Assembly (NCBI GenBank): GCA_965220305.1
Contig: OZ244817.1
Span: 3,472,001 to 3,536,000, forward strand
Source: G965220305 sp965220305
Lineage (GTDB): Bacteria; Chloroflexota; Dehalococcoidia; Lucifugimonadales; UBA3495
Direction: 5' to 3'
DNA: 64,000 nucleotides
Every line of letters starts with the position of its first letter. Within the stretch, counting starts at the first letter, position 1. A model generated the notes under the pieces. It had not been told where the DNA came from. It searched no databases and was given only the letters and a program-made list of their open reading frames with translations. The translations under genes and the position numbers were made by a program. Shown here piece after piece: positions 63,403 to 64,000 of the stretch.

Positions 63403-64000
63403 CTACTGTCCTGCGGAAGCGGCGATTTCCTGGGCGAAAGCCAGCAGCAATTCATCGTCGCCGCGGCCACCAATTAGGGAAAGGCCAATGGGCAGCCCGT
63501 CAACCTCCGCCAGCGGGAGATTTATCTGGGGGCTGCCGGTAATTCCGGCGATGGAGGTCAGGGCGCTGTTCCTGGGCCGGAGTGCCCCCCGGGTCGAGAG
63601 CCGTTCCCGCACCGGCGGGGCTGGGGTAGCGGTTGTTGGCAAAGCTATAATAGTCCCCTCGGCCAGGACTTCGGCCATGCGGGCCAAGATACCCTCCCGG
63701 GCGGTCTGGGCCGCCGCAACCTGGTCGTCGGAGATATTCCTGGCGATGGCGTAGCGCTCCCCCACTTCAAAGCTAAGCCGGGGATTGGTCCGGTCCAGCC
63801 AGTCCCGGGCAGTCTCCCAGGCCTCGCGTCCCTGTAGCGTTTGCTGTTGGTTGGACCACTCGAACAAGCTGGTGGGGGACAACCTTTCCGAGCTGGAACT
63901 GCCTACCAGGCTGGTTACCACCTCTACGTAGGGTTGCAGTGAAGCGGCGACCACAGCGTCGGCGATTTCAAAAGCGTCCTGGGCGATGATGACGTGGCGC
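63403..64000 (-). CDS. Amidase, partial (N-terminus beyond the right edge)
   Basis: About 198 visible residues, C-terminal part of an amidase-signature enzyme; the frame runs off the window without a stop. Conserved C-terminal block ALTSIAGITGSPQINLPLAE followed by VDGLPIGLSLIGGRGDDELL. The catalytic Ser-Ser-Lys region lies outside. Members hydrolyse amides or serve in GatA; the free-standing type is likely. Substrate unknown. Confidence 0.85.
   Translation of the reverse strand, partial: RHVIIAQDAFEIADAVVAASLQPYVEVVTSLVGSSSSERLSPTSLFEWSNQQQTLQGREAWETARDWLDRTNPRLSFEVGERYAIARNISDDQVAAAQTAREGILARMAEVLAEGTIIALPTTATPAPPVRERLSTRGALRPRNSALTSIAGITGSPQINLPLAEVDGLPIGLSLIGGRGDDELLLAFAQEIAASAGQ

Overview
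The window looks like a chromosomal segment of a GC-rich bacterium of the phylum Chloroflexota, most likely Dehalococcoidia / SAR202-like. This is inferred from gene content, not from a marker-gene search. Pointers are: RNase Y followed by YmdB-like and PHP genes; a small DUF5679 zinc-ribbon protein; Uma2 paralogues; many family-III CoA transferases, carboxymuconolactone-decarboxylase-like proteins, amidohydrolases and FMN-dependent hydroxy-acid oxidases. No phage, plasmid, CRISPR array or complete insertion sequence was seen. Mobile DNA is limited to short non-coding MITE-like repeats.

Layout. 0-7 kb: partial MFS transporter, PAC2-family protein, tRNA-Met(CAT), a small unknown protein, and a minus-strand cluster CoA transferase - rdgB - moaA - moaC. 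7-13.5 kb: rny, ymdB, PHP phosphoesterase, plsY-like and zinc-finger membrane protein on the plus strand, convergent with recA-recX. 13.7-18.3 kb: glutaredoxin-like gene, then a unit of two CMD-like proteins bracketing a DUF2332 protein, a TPR protein, and a second, divergent plsY-like gene. 18.5-22.2 kb: a radical SAM enzyme resembling the archaeal tetraether lipid synthase / MJ0619 family, overlapping a methyltransferase, and a second CoA transferase. 22.3-29.1 kb: a 1331-residue surface protein with about ten IPT/TIG-like repeats, then three tandem Uma2-family genes. 29.1-36.2 kb: trpS - IMPase - tam operon, NUDIX, gyrB, rpsT, lexA. 36.5-42 kb: NrtS-like protein, formamidase, two related amidohydrolases and an NHL propeller. 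42.3-51 kb: DUF5679, the nusA-rnpM-infB-rbfA-truB operon (no rimP), cysteine synthase, moeB-like gene and an Rrf2 regulator. 51.6-64 kb: accessory catabolic genes (MFS, protoglobin, AroQ-like, CMD, methyltransferase, hydroxy-acid oxidase, HpaI aldolase, VOC proteins, amidohydrolase), a Cache-like lipoprotein and a partial amidase.

How it fits together. The housekeeping core covers translation and transcription (infB, nusA, rbfA, truB, rpsT, trpS, tRNA-Met), DNA topology and repair (gyrB, recA, recX, lexA, rdgB), RNA turnover (rny) and molybdenum cofactor synthesis (moaA, moaC). recA and lexA both carry a GAAC-N4-GT box in a plausible promoter, suggesting a local SOS regulon. Rrf2, moeB-like and cysteine-synthase genes form a sulfur-assimilation neighbourhood with a terminator in the moeB leader. 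Accessory segments carry CoA transferases, amidohydrolases, aldolase and oxidase genes of the kind used to break down organic acids and amides; their substrates cannot be read from sequence.

Most interesting: the Tes-like radical SAM / methyltransferase pair, the Uma2 tandem triplication with variable coiled-coil tails next to the giant repeat protein, two MITE-like families with inverted repeats and possible target duplications, an AroQ-like protein lacking the family Tyr, and the candidate leader attenuators of nusA and moeB.
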